This document shows, in pieces, positions 8,587 through 17,709 of a stretch of DNA of 64,000 nt. The notes beneath the pieces are model-generated. The model was given only the letters and a program-made list of their open reading frames with translations. It made no database searches and was not told the origin of the DNA. Numbering within the stretch: position 1 is the stretch's first letter; each line of letters starts with the position of its first letter. The translations under genes were made by a program, and so were the position numbers. The stretch is from Streptosporangium roseum DSM 43021 (GTDB lineage: Bacteria; Actinomycetota; Actinomycetes; Streptosporangiales; Streptosporangiaceae): positions 8,804,001 through 8,868,000 of the forward strand of contig NC_013595.1 in NCBI RefSeq assembly GCF_000024865.1, written 5' to 3'.

Positions 8587-10758
8587 TCAGGTCTTCTCCA
8601 GATACTCCGCGCGCTCGTCGGCGAGCAGCCGGTCGATCTCCATCCGGAGGACGGCGTGCTCCGCCAGATCGGGGTCCGCCGTCAGCATGGCCTCGGCGTC
8701 CTGGCGGGCGGCGTGGATGACGTCCTCGTCGCGCAGGAGCTGGAGCAGCTTCAGCGACGACCTGCGGCCCGACTGGGCCACACCCAGCACATCACCCTCG
8801 CGGCGCTGCTCCAGGTCGACCCGGGACAGCTCGAAGCCGTCCAGGGTCGCCGCCACGGCGTCGAGCCGCTGGCGGGCCGGGGTGCCGCCCGGGGAGTCGG
8901 TCACCAGCAGGCACAGCCCCGGCAGCCCGCCACGGCCGACCCGGCCGCGGAGCTGGTGGAGCTGGGAGACGCCGAACCGGTCGGCGTCCATGATGACCAT
9001 GACCGAGGAGTTGGGGACGTCGACGCCGACCTCGATGACCGTGGTCGCCACCATGACGTCGGTCTCACCCCGGGTGAAGGCCCGCATCACCGCGTCCTTC
9101 TCCTCCGGCGGCAGCTTGCCGTGGAGCACCGCCGTGCGGAGGCCGTGCAGCGGCCCCTCGGACAGCATCTGGGCCACGTCCAGCACCGCCAGCGGCGGGC
9201 GCCGCTCGTCGTCGTCCTTCGACAGGTCGCCCTCGTCCCCCTCCAGGTCGCCGATGCGCGGGCAGACGATGTAGGCCTGCCGTCCGAGCCCGACCTCCTC
9301 GCGCAGCCGCGTCCAGGTGCGGTCCAGGAAGTGCGGCTTCTCCGCGGCGGGCACCACGTGGGTGGTGATCGGCGCGCGGCCGGAGGGCAGCTGGGAGAGC
9401 GTGGAGACCGTGAGGTCGCCGAAGACCGTCATGGCGACCGTACGAGGGATCGGGGTGGCGGTCATGACCAGCACGTGCGGGCGCCCGCCGCCGGCCTTCT
9501 CCCGGAGCGCGTCGCGCTGCTCGACCCCGAAGCGGTGCTGCTCGTCCACCACGACCAGGCCGAGGTCGGCGAACTGCACGCGCTCCTGGAGCACGGCGTG
9601 GGTGCCCACCACGATCCCGGCCGCCCCCGAGGCCGCGTCGAGCATGGCCGAGCGGCGGGCCGCCGCGCCCAGCGAGCCCGTCAGCAGGGCGACCACGGTG
9701 CCGCCGAACATGCCGCCGGCGGCCAGGTCGCCGAGCATGGCCGAGATCGACCGGTGGTGCTGCTGGGCGAGCACCTCGGTGGGCGCCAGCAGTACGGCCT
9801 GCCCTCCGGCGTCGACCACCTGGAGCATGGCCCGCAGCGCGACGACGGTCTTGCCCGCGCCGACCTCGCCCTGCAGCAGCCGGTGCATGGGATGGGCGAG
9901 GGCCAGATCGGCCGACACCTCCTCCCCCACGCTCTGCTGCCCCTCGGTGAGCCGGAACGGCAGGCGCCGGTCGAAGTCGGCCAGCAGCCCGTCGCCGCGC
10001 GGGGGCCGGGGCGTGGCGGGCCAGGAGGCGGCGGCCATCCGGCGCTGCAGCAGCACCGCCTGGAGCAGGAACGCCTCATCGAACTTGAGCCGTTTGCGGG
10101 CCCGGGTCACGTCGCCGTGATCGCGCGGCCGGTGGACGGCGAGGAGCGCCTCGGCCAGGCCGGGAAGCTTGTGCCGGGCCCGCAGCTCGGCCGGGAGCGG
10201 GTCGTCGAGGGGACCCATGGTGTCGAGGACGACTCCCAGCGCGCGGCGGATCGCCCAGGGCGTCACGTCCTTGCCCGCCGGGTAGATCGGCACCAGCGCG
10301 GCGGCGAACTCCTCGGCCCCGGCCTCCGTCTCGTCGAACATCTCGAACTCGGGGTGGGACAGCTGCCACCTGCGCTTGTCGCCCTGGCCGAACGCGCCGA
10401 CCTTCCCCGCGAACATGCCCCGCGCGCCCGGCCGCAGCCGTGACTCCGCGATGTGGGAGGTCTTGCCGAAGAACGACAGATAGATCTTGCTGCGCCGGCC
10501 GTCGACGACCTCGACCTCCAGCCACGTGCCGCCCTTGTTGCGCATCGGTTTGCGCATGGCCCTGGTGACCTCGCCGACCACGGTGACGTGCTCGTCGACC
10601 TGCAGGTCGTCGAGGTCGGTCAGCTCGCCCCGCTCGGCGTAGCGCCGGGGGTAGTGCCGCAGCAGGTCGCCGACGGTGCGCAGGTCGAGGACACTCTCCA
10701 GCAGCTTGGCCGTCTTGGGATCCAGTGCCTTCGCCAGCGGCTCGTCGAAGCTCGTCAC
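8587..10758 (-). CDS. recG: ATP-dependent DNA helicase RecG (723 aa)
   Basis: Branch-migrating helicase that processes stalled forks, R-loops and Holliday junctions. It has an N-terminal OB/wedge region (about 1-200), Walker A GEVGAGKT around residue 292, a DEQH-box in VVVDEQHRFG around 404, then motif III TATPIPRT and the C-terminal helicase lobe with QLRGRVGRG. Length is close to the family's 690-740. The start is GTG (VTSFDEPLAKALD) without a strong ribosome-binding site. It lies 134 bp downstream of the DAK2-domain gene, the usual fakA-recG order of Gram-positives. Confidence 0.97.
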   Translation of the reverse strand: MTSFDEPLAKALDPKTAKLLESVLDLRTVGDLLRHYPRRYAERGELTDLDDLQVDEHVTVVGEVTRAMRKPMRNKGGTWLEVEVVDGRRSKIYLSFFGKTSHIAESRLRPGARGMFAGKVGAFGQGDKRRWQLSHPEFEMFDETEAGAEEFAAALVPIYPAGKDVTPWAIRRALGVVLDTMGPLDDPLPAELRARHKLPGLAEALLAVHRPRDHGDVTRARKRLKFDEAFLLQAVLLQRRMAAASWPATPRPPRGDGLLADFDRRLPFRLTEGQQSVGEEVSADLALAHPMHRLLQGEVGAGKTVVALRAMLQVVDAGGQAVLLAPTEVLAQQHHRSISAMLGDLAAGGMFGGTVVALLTGSLGAAARRSAMLDAASGAAGIVVGTHAVLQERVQFADLGLVVVDEQHRFGVEQRDALREKAGGGRPHVLVMTATPIPRTVAMTVFGDLTVSTLSQLPSGRAPITTHVVPAAEKPHFLDRTWTRLREEVGLGRQAYIVCPRIGDLEGDEGDLSKDDDERRPPLAVLDVAQMLSEGPLHGLRTAVLHGKLPPEEKDAVMRAFTRGETDVMVATTVIEVGVDVPNSSVMVIMDADRFGVSQLHQLRGRVGRGGLPGLCLLVTDSPGGTPARQRLDAVAATLDGFELSRVDLEQRREGDVLGVAQSGRRSSLKLLQLLRDEDVIHAARQDAEAMLTADPDLAEHAVLRMEIDRLLADERAEYLEKT

Positions 10759-10892
10759 CCCAAGTTTCTACCGCGTCCGGACGACAGAATTCACGCGGCA
10801 CCCCCTGCCCGCTCACCGCCCGTCACCGGCTCCCCGGGCGAGGACCGCCGTCTTCGCCCGCGGCGCCGGCACGCGGAACTCACTCGACGAAC

Positions 10893-12458
10893 TCACTCGA
10901 CGCCGATGAGCAGCGGGTAGCCGCCCTGCCCGCCTTCGTACAGGACGACCTCGACGTCGGGCCGGATCCGGGCCAGATGGTCCTGCACGGCCCTGGCCAG
11001 CCCCTCCGGCGCGTTGACGCCTTCGAGCATGGTCACCAGCTCGCTGCTCGACGACACCATGCGACGGGTGATCTCCAGGGCGGTGCCCACGAGGTCGGCG
11101 CCGATCACCGCGGCGTCGCCGTCGATGACGCCCAGGACGTCTCCCGGCGCGGTCAGGCCCGCGCTCGTCATCACCTCGCGGTCGGCCACCCAGACGTGCC
11201 CGTGCCGGGTGTGCGCGGCGGCCTCGGTCATGGCCACCACGTCGTCGTCGAAGCGCCGCAGCGGATCGTGGACCGCCAGCGCCGCCAGGCCCTGCACCGA
11301 GGCTCTGGTGGGCAGCACGCTGACCATCAGGCCCTCCTCGCGGGCGATCTCGGCGGCGGCCGCCGCGACCTCGCGGGTCCCGCTGTCGTTGGGCAGCACC
11401 ACGACCTCCGCCCCCGCCTCGCGGATGGCCGCGAGCACCGCCGCCAGGGGCGGGCTGGAGCCGGGCTCCCTGCGGACCACCACGGCTCCCGACTGCTCGA
11501 ACACGGCGCCCAGCGCGGGCCCGGCCGCCACCGCCACCACCCCGCGCCCCCGGGCCGCCGGGTGGGTCCGGCCGGAGCCGACCAGGTAGGTCACCCTGAT
11601 CCGGTGCGGCCGCCCCGCCCGCATGGCCGCCTCGATCGCCGCGCCCGCGTCGTCCACGTGGACGTGCACGTTCCACAGGCCGTCGCCGCCCACGACCACC
11701 AGGGAGTCGCCGAGCGCGTCCAGCTCGCGGCGGAGCGCGCCGACCGCCGCCTCGCCGGCGTCGAGCAGGTACATGACCTCGTAGCCGGGGCCCTCCTCCG
11801 GCTCCGGGGCGACCCGGTGGGTCGGCGCCGGGATGTCGACCCGCCCGGTGTAGGAGTCGGTGATCACCGCGGCGAGGCTCTCCAGGATGATCGCCAGGCC
11901 CGCACCGCCCGCGTCCACCACGCCGCTCCGGGCGAGCACGTCGAGCTGGTCCGGAGTGCGGCGGAGCGCGGAGCGCGCCTCGTCGGCCGCCCTCCTGGCC
12001 ACCGAGGCGAGGTCTCCCGTCAGGTCGCGCACCGCCCCGGCGACCGCGGTGAGCACGCTGAGCACCGTGCCCTCGACCGGTCTGGCCACCGCCGCGCGGG
12101 CCAGCTCGGCGGCCCTGACCAGGCCGAGCCCGAGGTCGGCGCCCCGCCCCTCGGTCGCCCTGAGCACCTCGGCGAGGCCGCGCAGCGCCTGGCTGACGAT
12201 GACTCCGGAGTTGCCCCGGGCGCCGAGCAGCGCGCCCTGCGCGAGCGCCTGCCAGGTGGTCGCGGCGTCGGCGTCGCCCGGCAGCCCGTCGAGCGCCTCG
12301 GCCGCGGAGAGCATGGTCAGGTGCAGGTTGGTGCCGGTGTCGCCGTCGGGGACGGGGAAGACGTTGAGCGCGTCGATCTCCTCGCGCGCCTTTCCCAGTG
12401 TCTCCGCGGCCAGCCGCGACCACTGCCGGACCGCGGGCGGGTCGAGAACCTGCAGCAT
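10893..12458 (-). CDS. DAK2 domain protein (FakA/YloV family, 521 aa)
   Basis: Resembles FakA, the ATP-binding subunit of fatty-acid kinase, which phosphorylates FakB-bound fatty acids. The N-terminal DhaL-like domain carries NVFPVPDGDTGTN (residues 32-44), the Asp residues that bind Mg-ATP, followed by GARGNSGVI and a second Gly-rich DAGGAGL. The C-terminal half holds a DegV-like/domain-of-unknown-function part ending GGQGGYPLLIGVE. It lies directly upstream of recG as in Bacillus and Streptomyces. Substrate here is inferred from the family; no fakB is in the window. Confidence 0.88.
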   Translation of the reverse strand: MLQVLDPPAVRQWSRLAAETLGKAREEIDALNVFPVPDGDTGTNLHLTMLSAAEALDGLPGDADAATTWQALAQGALLGARGNSGVIVSQALRGLAEVLRATEGRGADLGLGLVRAAELARAAVARPVEGTVLSVLTAVAGAVRDLTGDLASVARRAADEARSALRRTPDQLDVLARSGVVDAGGAGLAIILESLAAVITDSYTGRVDIPAPTHRVAPEPEEGPGYEVMYLLDAGEAAVGALRRELDALGDSLVVVGGDGLWNVHVHVDDAGAAIEAAMRAGRPHRIRVTYLVGSGRTHPAARGRGVVAVAAGPALGAVFEQSGAVVVRREPGSSPPLAAVLAAIREAGAEVVVLPNDSGTREVAAAAAEIAREEGLMVSVLPTRASVQGLAALAVHDPLRRFDDDVVAMTEAAAHTRHGHVWVADREVMTSAGLTAPGDVLGVIDGDAAVIGADLVGTALEITRRMVSSSSELVTMLEGVNAPEGLARAVQDHLARIRPDVEVVLYEGGQGGYPLLIGVE

Positions 12459-12656
12459 GCCTGCCCCCCACCCTTCCGGGATGCGCTACGGTTGCCTCTG
12501 GAGATTATCCCCGTTCGACCAGTCATGGCGGCCCGTGTTGGCATGCATGGCCGGACATCGGATATCCTCGTGTGGCCAGCCGGTTGTCCCGGCGTGCCCG
12601 ATGACCGCCCGCTAGTGCGGCGGATCGAGCCTCTCGACTGATATAAGGAGCGAACC

Positions 12657-12842
12657 GTGGCTTCCGTCTGCGACGTTTGCGCTAAGAAGCCGACCTTCGG
12701 CAACAACGTCTCCCACTCGCACCGCCGTACCCGCCGCCGCTGGAACCCGAACATCCAGCCCGTGCGCGCAGTGGTGAACGGCACGCCGAAGCGGCTGAAC
12801 GTGTGCACCTCCTGCATCAAGGCCGGCAAGGTCACCCGCTAG
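12657..12842 (+). CDS. rpmB: 50S ribosomal protein L28 (61 aa, zinc-binding form)
   Basis: GTG start with an ideal AAGGAG six nt upstream (12645-12650). The product VASVCDVCAKKPTFGN...NVCTSCIKAGKVTR is L28 with four cysteines (CxxC near each end), the zinc-containing form. It is divergent from the DAK2 gene and convergent with thiD, so it is probably monocistronic with its own promoter in 12475-12640 and the strong hairpin terminator just after the stop. Confidence 0.98.
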   Translation: MASVCDVCAKKPTFGNNVSHSHRRTRRRWNPNIQPVRAVVNGTPKRLNVCTSCIKAGKVTR

Positions 12843-12856
12843 TCAGACTTTCCGCG

Positions 12857-12899
12857 CAGCCCGCCGTCCCCGTCCAGGGGGCGGCGGGCTGTCGCTTTT
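12857..12899 (+). terminator. Terminator of rpmB
   Basis: Long GC stem CAGCCCGCCG.../...CGGCGGGCTG (12857-12891) with a small loop, followed by GCTTTTC. The T-run reaches the thiD stop codon, so it also sits at the end of the convergent thiD transcript. Confidence 0.85.
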
Positions 12900-13717
12900 C
12901 AGCCGCCTGGCGCCTGGCGCATGCGCCAGGCGTGGTCCACCGGGCCGATGCCCCGGCCCAGCGGGAACCCGTGGGCGATCGCGCCCGTGACGTACGCCTT
13001 GGCCCTCTCCACCGCCGCCGGGACGTCCTCGCCGAGCGCCAGGTAGGAGGCGATCGCCGAGGCGAGGGTGCAGCCGGTGCCGTGGGTGTGACGGTTGTCG
13101 TGGCGCTCGGCGGTGAGGCGGAACTCCCGGGTGCCGTCGGTCAGCAGGTCCACCGGGGCGCCGGGCAGGTGACCGCCCTTGATCAGCGCCCAGGTGGGGC
13201 CCAGCTCCAGGACCGCGTCGGCGGCGCGGCGCAGGTCCCTCTCGTCCTCGACCTTCACCCCGGTGAGCTGCAGAACCTCCCAGAGGTTGGGGGTGACCAC
13301 GGTGGCCGTGCGGAGCAGGAGCGACTTCACCGTGTCCACGGCCTCGGGGGCGAGCAGCGCGTCACCGTGTTTGGAGACTCCCACCGGGTCCACCACGACC
13401 GGCACGTCCACCCCGGCCAGCACCTCGGCGACCGTCTCCACCAGGACGGGCGAGGCCAGCATCCCGGTCTTGATCGCCTGGGCGCCGATGTCGCCGAGCA
13501 CCGAGTCGAGCTGGGCGCGTACCGCCTCCGGAGGCAGCTCCCAGTATCCCTGCACGCCCAGCGAGTTCTGGGCGGTCACCGCGGCGATAACGCTCATGCC
13601 GTGCACGCCCAGGGCCATCATGGTCTTCAGGTCGGCTTGGATGCCCGCGCCCCCGCCGGAGTCGGAGCCGGCGACGGTCAGCACGCGGGGAGGGGTCAAA
13701 TCGGTCATGTCCTCCAT
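12899..13717 (-). CDS. thiD: Hydroxymethylpyrimidine/phosphomethylpyrimidine kinase ThiD (272 aa)
   Basis: Phosphorylates HMP and HMP-P in thiamine synthesis. Ribokinase-like fold with the N-terminal VLTVAGSDSGGGAGIQADLKT, substrate region GTQ-like AVTAQNSLGVQ, DPVGVSKHGDALL, and the anion hole HTHGTGCTLASAIASYLA near the C-terminus. Length is normal (about 265). The ORF starts ATGGAGGACATG; either the first ATG (13717) or the ATG three codons on (13708) is used. It is separated by 15 bp from the surface-protein gene and by one more gene from thiL, forming a thiamine locus without a TPP riboswitch in view. Confidence 0.95.
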   Translation of the reverse strand: MEDMTDLTPPRVLTVAGSDSGGGAGIQADLKTMMALGVHGMSVIAAVTAQNSLGVQGYWELPPEAVRAQLDSVLGDIGAQAIKTGMLASPVLVETVAEVLAGVDVPVVVDPVGVSKHGDALLAPEAVDTVKSLLLRTATVVTPNLWEVLQLTGVKVEDERDLRRAADAVLELGPTWALIKGGHLPGAPVDLLTDGTREFRLTAERHDNRHTHGTGCTLASAIASYLALGEDVPAAVERAKAYVTGAIAHGFPLGRGIGPVDHAWRMRQAPGG

Positions 13718-13732
13718 CCAACCAGCTTCCGC

Positions 13733-14764
13733 TCAGACGACCGCGCACTCTCCCGGCGTGCTCCGGCAGGTCCGCGGGGCCTCCGCGCGGCCGTACGCGG
13801 TGAAGGTGAGGACCAGGCTCTCGCCGACCTCTAGGTCCCTGCCCGGTTCGAGCACCAGGGTGTCACCGTCCTGCTTCCAGCCGGCCCCGCTCACCGAGGA
13901 GACCTCGCCGCCGACCGGCAGGCTCAGCGCCAGGCCGGTGACCTTCTCGCCCGCGGTGACCGTGAGCTTGGCGGTGTACACCTCCTCCTTCTCCTGCACG
14001 ACGCCGAAGTCGACCGTGACGGCCGCGCCGCCGGCGGCCGGGATCTCGGGGGGCTCCGGGGCGGACGTCTGGGAGGGCGGCGTGTCCGGGGGCTGGGTGG
14101 CGGGCGGGGTGTGCGTCGGGCTCTGCGTCCCGCCGGTGATGAGCGACTCGCCGGTCGTGCTCGGCTCGGCCTCCGGCGCCCGGGTGGGCCGCGCCGGCTC
14201 GGTGCGCCGGGGGGCGCGCGTGGCCTTCGGCGTCGGCGTGGGGCTGGTGGAGGCGCGACCGGTCCGCTGACGGGTGACCGCCGGCGTGGGGGAGGGAGTG
14301 GTCTTGCCCGTCGCCCGGCCGGGCTCCTCGCTCGGCGCGGGCTCCCCGGTCTGGTCGGCCGGGTCGGTCAGGCCGGTCGGGTAGGACTCCGACCCGCCCG
14401 GCGTCTCCGCCGCGCACCCGCCGGGCGGGCAGTCGGCGCTCGACCCCGCCGAGCCGCCCATCACCTGAACGCCGACCACGGTCCCGCCGAGTACCACGGC
14501 CACGGCCGCGACGGCCAGCAGCACGGTTCTGAACCGCCTGCCGGAGCCGCGCTTCTCGTCAGGCCACACCGGGTCGGACAGATCGGACGGAGCCGACCAC
14601 CCCGACCCCAGGAATCCGGTCCGGGGTTCGGTGACCGCCGACTCCTCGGGACGGAGCCGGCGCCCGATCGGCTCGTCGCGATAGCCAGGCTCCGGAGCGT
14701 GCTCCGGTTCACGTTTCCCCCGGCTGCGGGGGGCGTCTTGTTCATGTCCACCGTGGCGGCCCAT
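13733..14764 (-). CDS. Membrane-anchored Ser/Pro/Thr-rich surface protein (343 aa)
   Basis: No recognised family over the full length. From the ATG at 14764 (MGRHGGHEQDAPRSRG, with GAAAGGGG upstream) there is a charged cytoplasmic N-terminus of about 80 residues, one transmembrane helix (FRTVLLAVAAVAVVLGGTVV), a CPPGGC pair, a long low-complexity linker rich in T, P, S and E, and a C-terminal beta-rich domain of about 90 residues with two cysteines (TCRSTPGEC) that looks like a carbohydrate-binding-module/Ig-like fold (inference). Type II membrane topology with the domain outside is likely. It sits between thiL and thiD on the same strand. Confidence 0.8.
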   Translation of the reverse strand: MGRHGGHEQDAPRSRGKREPEHAPEPGYRDEPIGRRLRPEESAVTEPRTGFLGSGWSAPSDLSDPVWPDEKRGSGRRFRTVLLAVAAVAVVLGGTVVGVQVMGGSAGSSADCPPGGCAAETPGGSESYPTGLTDPADQTGEPAPSEEPGRATGKTTPSPTPAVTRQRTGRASTSPTPTPKATRAPRRTEPARPTRAPEAEPSTTGESLITGGTQSPTHTPPATQPPDTPPSQTSAPEPPEIPAAGGAAVTVDFGVVQEKEEVYTAKLTVTAGEKVTGLALSLPVGGEVSSVSGAGWKQDGDTLVLEPGRDLEVGESLVLTFTAYGRAEAPRTCRSTPGECAVV

Positions 14765-14861
14765 GTTGCCCCTTTCTCTAGGGAGTTTCGGCCGCCCATC
14801 TTCATACCAGTTTAATAACCGTTTGTCGCAAATTTCACTGATGTCACATGAGTGGGAAACG

Positions 14862-15818
14862 TCACTTCTGGAAATGATCCCAGCCGCCGCGGCCCATCGG
14901 ACGGCCCGTGACCTGCACACCCTCGCCGTCGGTCACCCACCCGATCGCGGTCCACGCCGGCGGGAGCCGTACCCCCTCCGGGAAGGTCGCGGCGAGGGCG
15001 TGGTCCTCCCCGCCGGCGAGCATCCACTCCAGCGGGTCGGCGCCGAGGAGCCCGGCGGCCTCCTCCAGCAGGGGATGGACGGCGAAGGACTCCGGGTCCA
15101 GCACGATGCCTGCCCGGCTGGCCTCCGCGACGTGCCCCAGGTCCTGGAACAGGCCGTCGCTGACGTCGAGCATCGAGGTCGCGCCGAGCGCGGCCGCCTC
15201 CGGCCCGCGGGCGTAGGGCGGCTCCGGGCGGCGGTGGGCGTCGATCAGCGCCGCCGGTTCCGCCCGGCCGCCGTGGAGCAGCGCGAGTCCGGCGGCGGCG
15301 TGCCCGAGCCGGCCGGTCACCGCCACCACGTCGCCCGGACGCGCTCCCGAACGCGTGACCGGCTCGCGCCCGCCCAGGTCTCCCAGGGCGGTGACACCGA
15401 TCACCACCAGGTCGCAGCGGGTGATGTCGCCGCCCACCACGCTGGCGCCGACGAGGTCGCACTCGTCGCGGAAGCCGTCGGTGAGGTCGTCCAGCCAGCC
15501 GGTGGCCGCCTCGGGGGGCAGGCCGAGACCGACCACGATGCCGGTGGGGTCGGCGCCCATGGCCACGACGTCGGACAGATTCTGCGCCGCGGCTTTACGG
15601 CCGATGTCGTACCCACTGGACCAATCGCGACGAAAGTGCCTACCCTCGATCAATAAGTCCGTCGTCACGACGACCCGGCCATCAGGAGCGCTCACCACGG
15701 CGGCATCGTCCCCGGGACCGAGTAATACCGCCCCACCTTGGGGCAAGCGTCCAGTAATACGTGCAACAACTCCGAATTCGCCGAGATCTCCGACTGTGAT
15801 GACACACCTCCCGTTCAT
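14862..15818 (-). CDS. thiL: Thiamine-monophosphate kinase ThiL (318 aa)
   Basis: Final step of thiamine pyrophosphate synthesis (TMP + ATP to TPP). PurM-like fold with the early GPGDDAAVV motif, TTDLLIEGRHF, AAAQNLSDVVAMGADPTG, GGDITRCD and a C-terminal MLAGGEDHALAATFP. The chosen ATG (15818, MNGRCVITVGDLGEF) gives the usual length and N-terminus; the ORF could extend far upstream, but that overlaps the divergent gene antisense. Divergent from the AsnC-type gene with a 51-bp gap that must hold both promoters. Confidence 0.94.
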   Translation of the reverse strand: MNGRCVITVGDLGEFGVVARITGRLPQGGAVLLGPGDDAAVVSAPDGRVVVTTDLLIEGRHFRRDWSSGYDIGRKAAAQNLSDVVAMGADPTGIVVGLGLPPEAATGWLDDLTDGFRDECDLVGASVVGGDITRCDLVVIGVTALGDLGGREPVTRSGARPGDVVAVTGRLGHAAAGLALLHGGRAEPAALIDAHRRPEPPYARGPEAAALGATSMLDVSDGLFQDLGHVAEASRAGIVLDPESFAVHPLLEEAAGLLGADPLEWMLAGGEDHALAATFPEGVRLPPAWTAIGWVTDGEGVQVTGRPMGRGGWDHFQK

Positions 15819-15869
15819 CACAGGGTACGGTGGCCCTTCGGCACTGATCCAATCGCCCGGGAGGACGTT

Positions 15870-16103
15870 ATGGTGCAGGCCTACATCCTTATCCAGACCG
15901 AGGTCGGCAAGGCGGCGAACGTGGCCGAGGAGATCTCCGGGATCTCCGGTGTCACGCAGGCCGAGGACGTCACCGGCCCCTACGACGTGATCGTCCGCGC
16001 CGAGGCACGGAACGTAGATGAGCTGGGCAAACTTGTCGTGGCTCAGATTCAGGCGGTCGCGGGGATCACACGTACTCTTACGTGTCCCATCGTCCATATC
16101 TGA
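15870..16103 (+). CDS. Lrp/AsnC ligand-binding domain protein (77 aa)
   Basis: Stand-alone RAM/AsnC C-terminal effector domain: MVQAYILIQTEVGKAANVA, then GVTQAEDVTGPYDVIV and a final beta strand, without any helix-turn-helix. Such single-domain proteins bind amino acids and may modulate full-length Lrp proteins (family knowledge). GGGAGG lies five nt before the ATG at 15870. It is followed by the DUF3515 lipoprotein gene 17 bp later on the same strand; the pair is common in actinobacteria next to ddl and thiL. Confidence 0.92.
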   Translation: MVQAYILIQTEVGKAANVAEEISGISGVTQAEDVTGPYDVIVRAEARNVDELGKLVVAQIQAVAGITRTLTCPIVHI

Positions 16104-16120
16104 TTCTTCAGGAACATGTG

Positions 16121-16558
16121 ATGTCACTCCGGTTCGCTCGTTGGACGGGGTACGCCTGTGCCCTGCTGATCCTGGCGGGATGCAGTAGTACGGTCCGGGT
16201 GGATCCACCCACCCCGGAGGGGGCGGCCGCCGCCGCGTGCAGGACACTCGGCGAGCGGCTCCCACAGCGGCTCGACGGCGTCGCCCGGGTGGAGACCACC
16301 CCGGCGTCGCCGTACGTCGCCGTGTGGGGGGAGGCCGGGATCGCGCTGCGCTGCGGGGTGCCGCGCCCGGCGACGATGGCGGCCACCGACCAGGTGCCCG
16401 AGATCGACGGGGTGGCCTGGTTCTCCGACCCCGCCAGGCCGCTGCTGTTCACCTCGGTCGGCAGGGAGGCCTACGTGGAGGTGACGATCTCCCGGCAGCA
16501 CACCCCGGAGAACGTCCTCGTCGATCTCGCCGCCCCGATCAAGGCGGCGCTACCGTAG
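16121..16558 (+). CDS. DUF3515 lipoprotein (145 aa)
   Basis: From ATG 16121 the protein has an N-terminal signal with a lipobox (ALLILAGCSS), so it is predicted to be lipid-anchored outside the membrane. The remaining ~120 residues match the DUF3515 pattern: AAACRTLGERLPQRLDG, a CG pair (ALRCGVPRP) and WFSDPARPLLFTSVGR. Function unknown; restricted to actinobacteria. The last nine bases overlap the end of the convergent ddl. Confidence 0.9.
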   Translation: MSLRFARWTGYACALLILAGCSSTVRVDPPTPEGAAAAACRTLGERLPQRLDGVARVETTPASPYVAVWGEAGIALRCGVPRPATMAATDQVPEIDGVAWFSDPARPLLFTSVGREAYVEVTISRQHTPENVLVDLAAPIKAALP

Positions 16559-17659
16559 GCCGGGCGAGCGGTGCAGCGCCAGCTGGATCAGCCGCTCGAC
16601 CAGCTCGGCGTAGGACAGCCCGGTGGCGGCCCACAGCTGCGGCGCGACCGACATCGCGGTGAAGCCCGGCATCGTGTTGATCTCGTTGAGGATCAGCCGG
16701 CCGTCGGCGGTGTAGAAGAAGTCGACCCGGGACAGGCCCTCGCAGCCCAGCGCCTCGAACGCGCGGACGGCCATCGCCCGCAGGTTCTCGGCCACGTCGG
16801 CGGGGATGTCGGCGGGCACGGACAGGGACATGTCGTCGCCGATGTATTTGGCCTCGAAGTCGAAGAACTCATGGTCGCCACGGACCAGCACCTCGCCGGG
16901 CACGCTGGCCCGCGCGGCCTCGTCGCCCAGCGACTCCAGCACCGCGCACTCGATCTCGCGGCCCGCGATCGCGGCCTCGACCAGCACCTTGGGGTCGTGC
17001 TCGCGGGCGAACCCGACGGCCGCCTCCAGCTCCTCCAGGTCGTGGGCCTTGGAGATGCCCTGGCTCGACCCGGCACGGGCCGGCTTGACGAAGACCGGCC
17101 AGCCGAGCTCCTGGACCTCCTTGAGGACCCGGTCGCGGTCGGTCCGCCAGTCGCGGTCACGGATCACCACGTAGGGGCCGACGGGCAGGCCCGAGGCGGC
17201 CAGGACCATCTTCATGTAGGCCTTGTCCATGCCGACCGCGCTGGCCAGCACCCCGGAGCCGACGTAGCGGACCCCGGCCATCTCCAGCAGGCCCTGGATC
17301 GTGCCGTCCTCGGCGAACGGCCCGTGCATCACGGGGAAGACCACGTCCACCTGGCCGAGCTCGACCGGGATGCTGCCGGCGTCGTAGGCCACCAGCGAGC
17401 CGCCGCCGGACGGCAGCGCCAGGCCCGTGCCCTGGACGTCGACGGACGGCAGCTCGTCGCCCTCGATCGCGTAGCGCTGGTCGCCCGAGGCGAGCACCCA
17501 CCGTCCGTCCTGGGCGATCCCGATGGGGATCACCTCGTACTTGGACCGGTCGATGGCCCCCAGCACGCTTCCGGCCCCAAGGATGGAGACGGCGTGCTCG
17601 GAGTTACGGCCACCGAAGACGATTGCGACCCTCGGCCGGGTTTCGTGCTGCTCGCTCAT
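16550..17659 (-). CDS. ddl: D-alanine--D-alanine ligase (369 aa)
   Basis: Makes the D-Ala-D-Ala dipeptide for peptidoglycan. ATP-grasp fold: VAIVFGGRNSEHAVSI, HGPFAEDGTIQGLLE, VFVKPARAGSSQGISK, the omega-loop EFFDFEAKYIGDDM, and LSRVDFFYTADGRLILNEINTMPGFT with the metal ligands. The omega-loop Tyr (AKY) predicts a true dipeptide ligase rather than a D-Ala-D-Lac (Van-type) enzyme. Normal length. It ends convergently in a nine-base overlap with the DUF3515 gene and is downstream of the PLP-fold gene. Confidence 0.97.
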   Translation of the reverse strand: MSEQHETRPRVAIVFGGRNSEHAVSILGAGSVLGAIDRSKYEVIPIGIAQDGRWVLASGDQRYAIEGDELPSVDVQGTGLALPSGGGSLVAYDAGSIPVELGQVDVVFPVMHGPFAEDGTIQGLLEMAGVRYVGSGVLASAVGMDKAYMKMVLAASGLPVGPYVVIRDRDWRTDRDRVLKEVQELGWPVFVKPARAGSSQGISKAHDLEELEAAVGFAREHDPKVLVEAAIAGREIECAVLESLGDEAARASVPGEVLVRGDHEFFDFEAKYIGDDMSLSVPADIPADVAENLRAMAVRAFEALGCEGLSRVDFFYTADGRLILNEINTMPGFTAMSVAPQLWAATGLSYAELVERLIQLALHRSPGLR

Positions 17660-17709
17660 GATGACCGAATCTACCCTCTCTGGGGGGTCAATCCGCCTGT
17701 CAGACGCGC

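Noticed and set aside
13717..13732. A TPP riboswitch upstream of thiD.
   Set aside because: Only 15 bp separate thiD from the preceding gene; no THI-box sequence seen.
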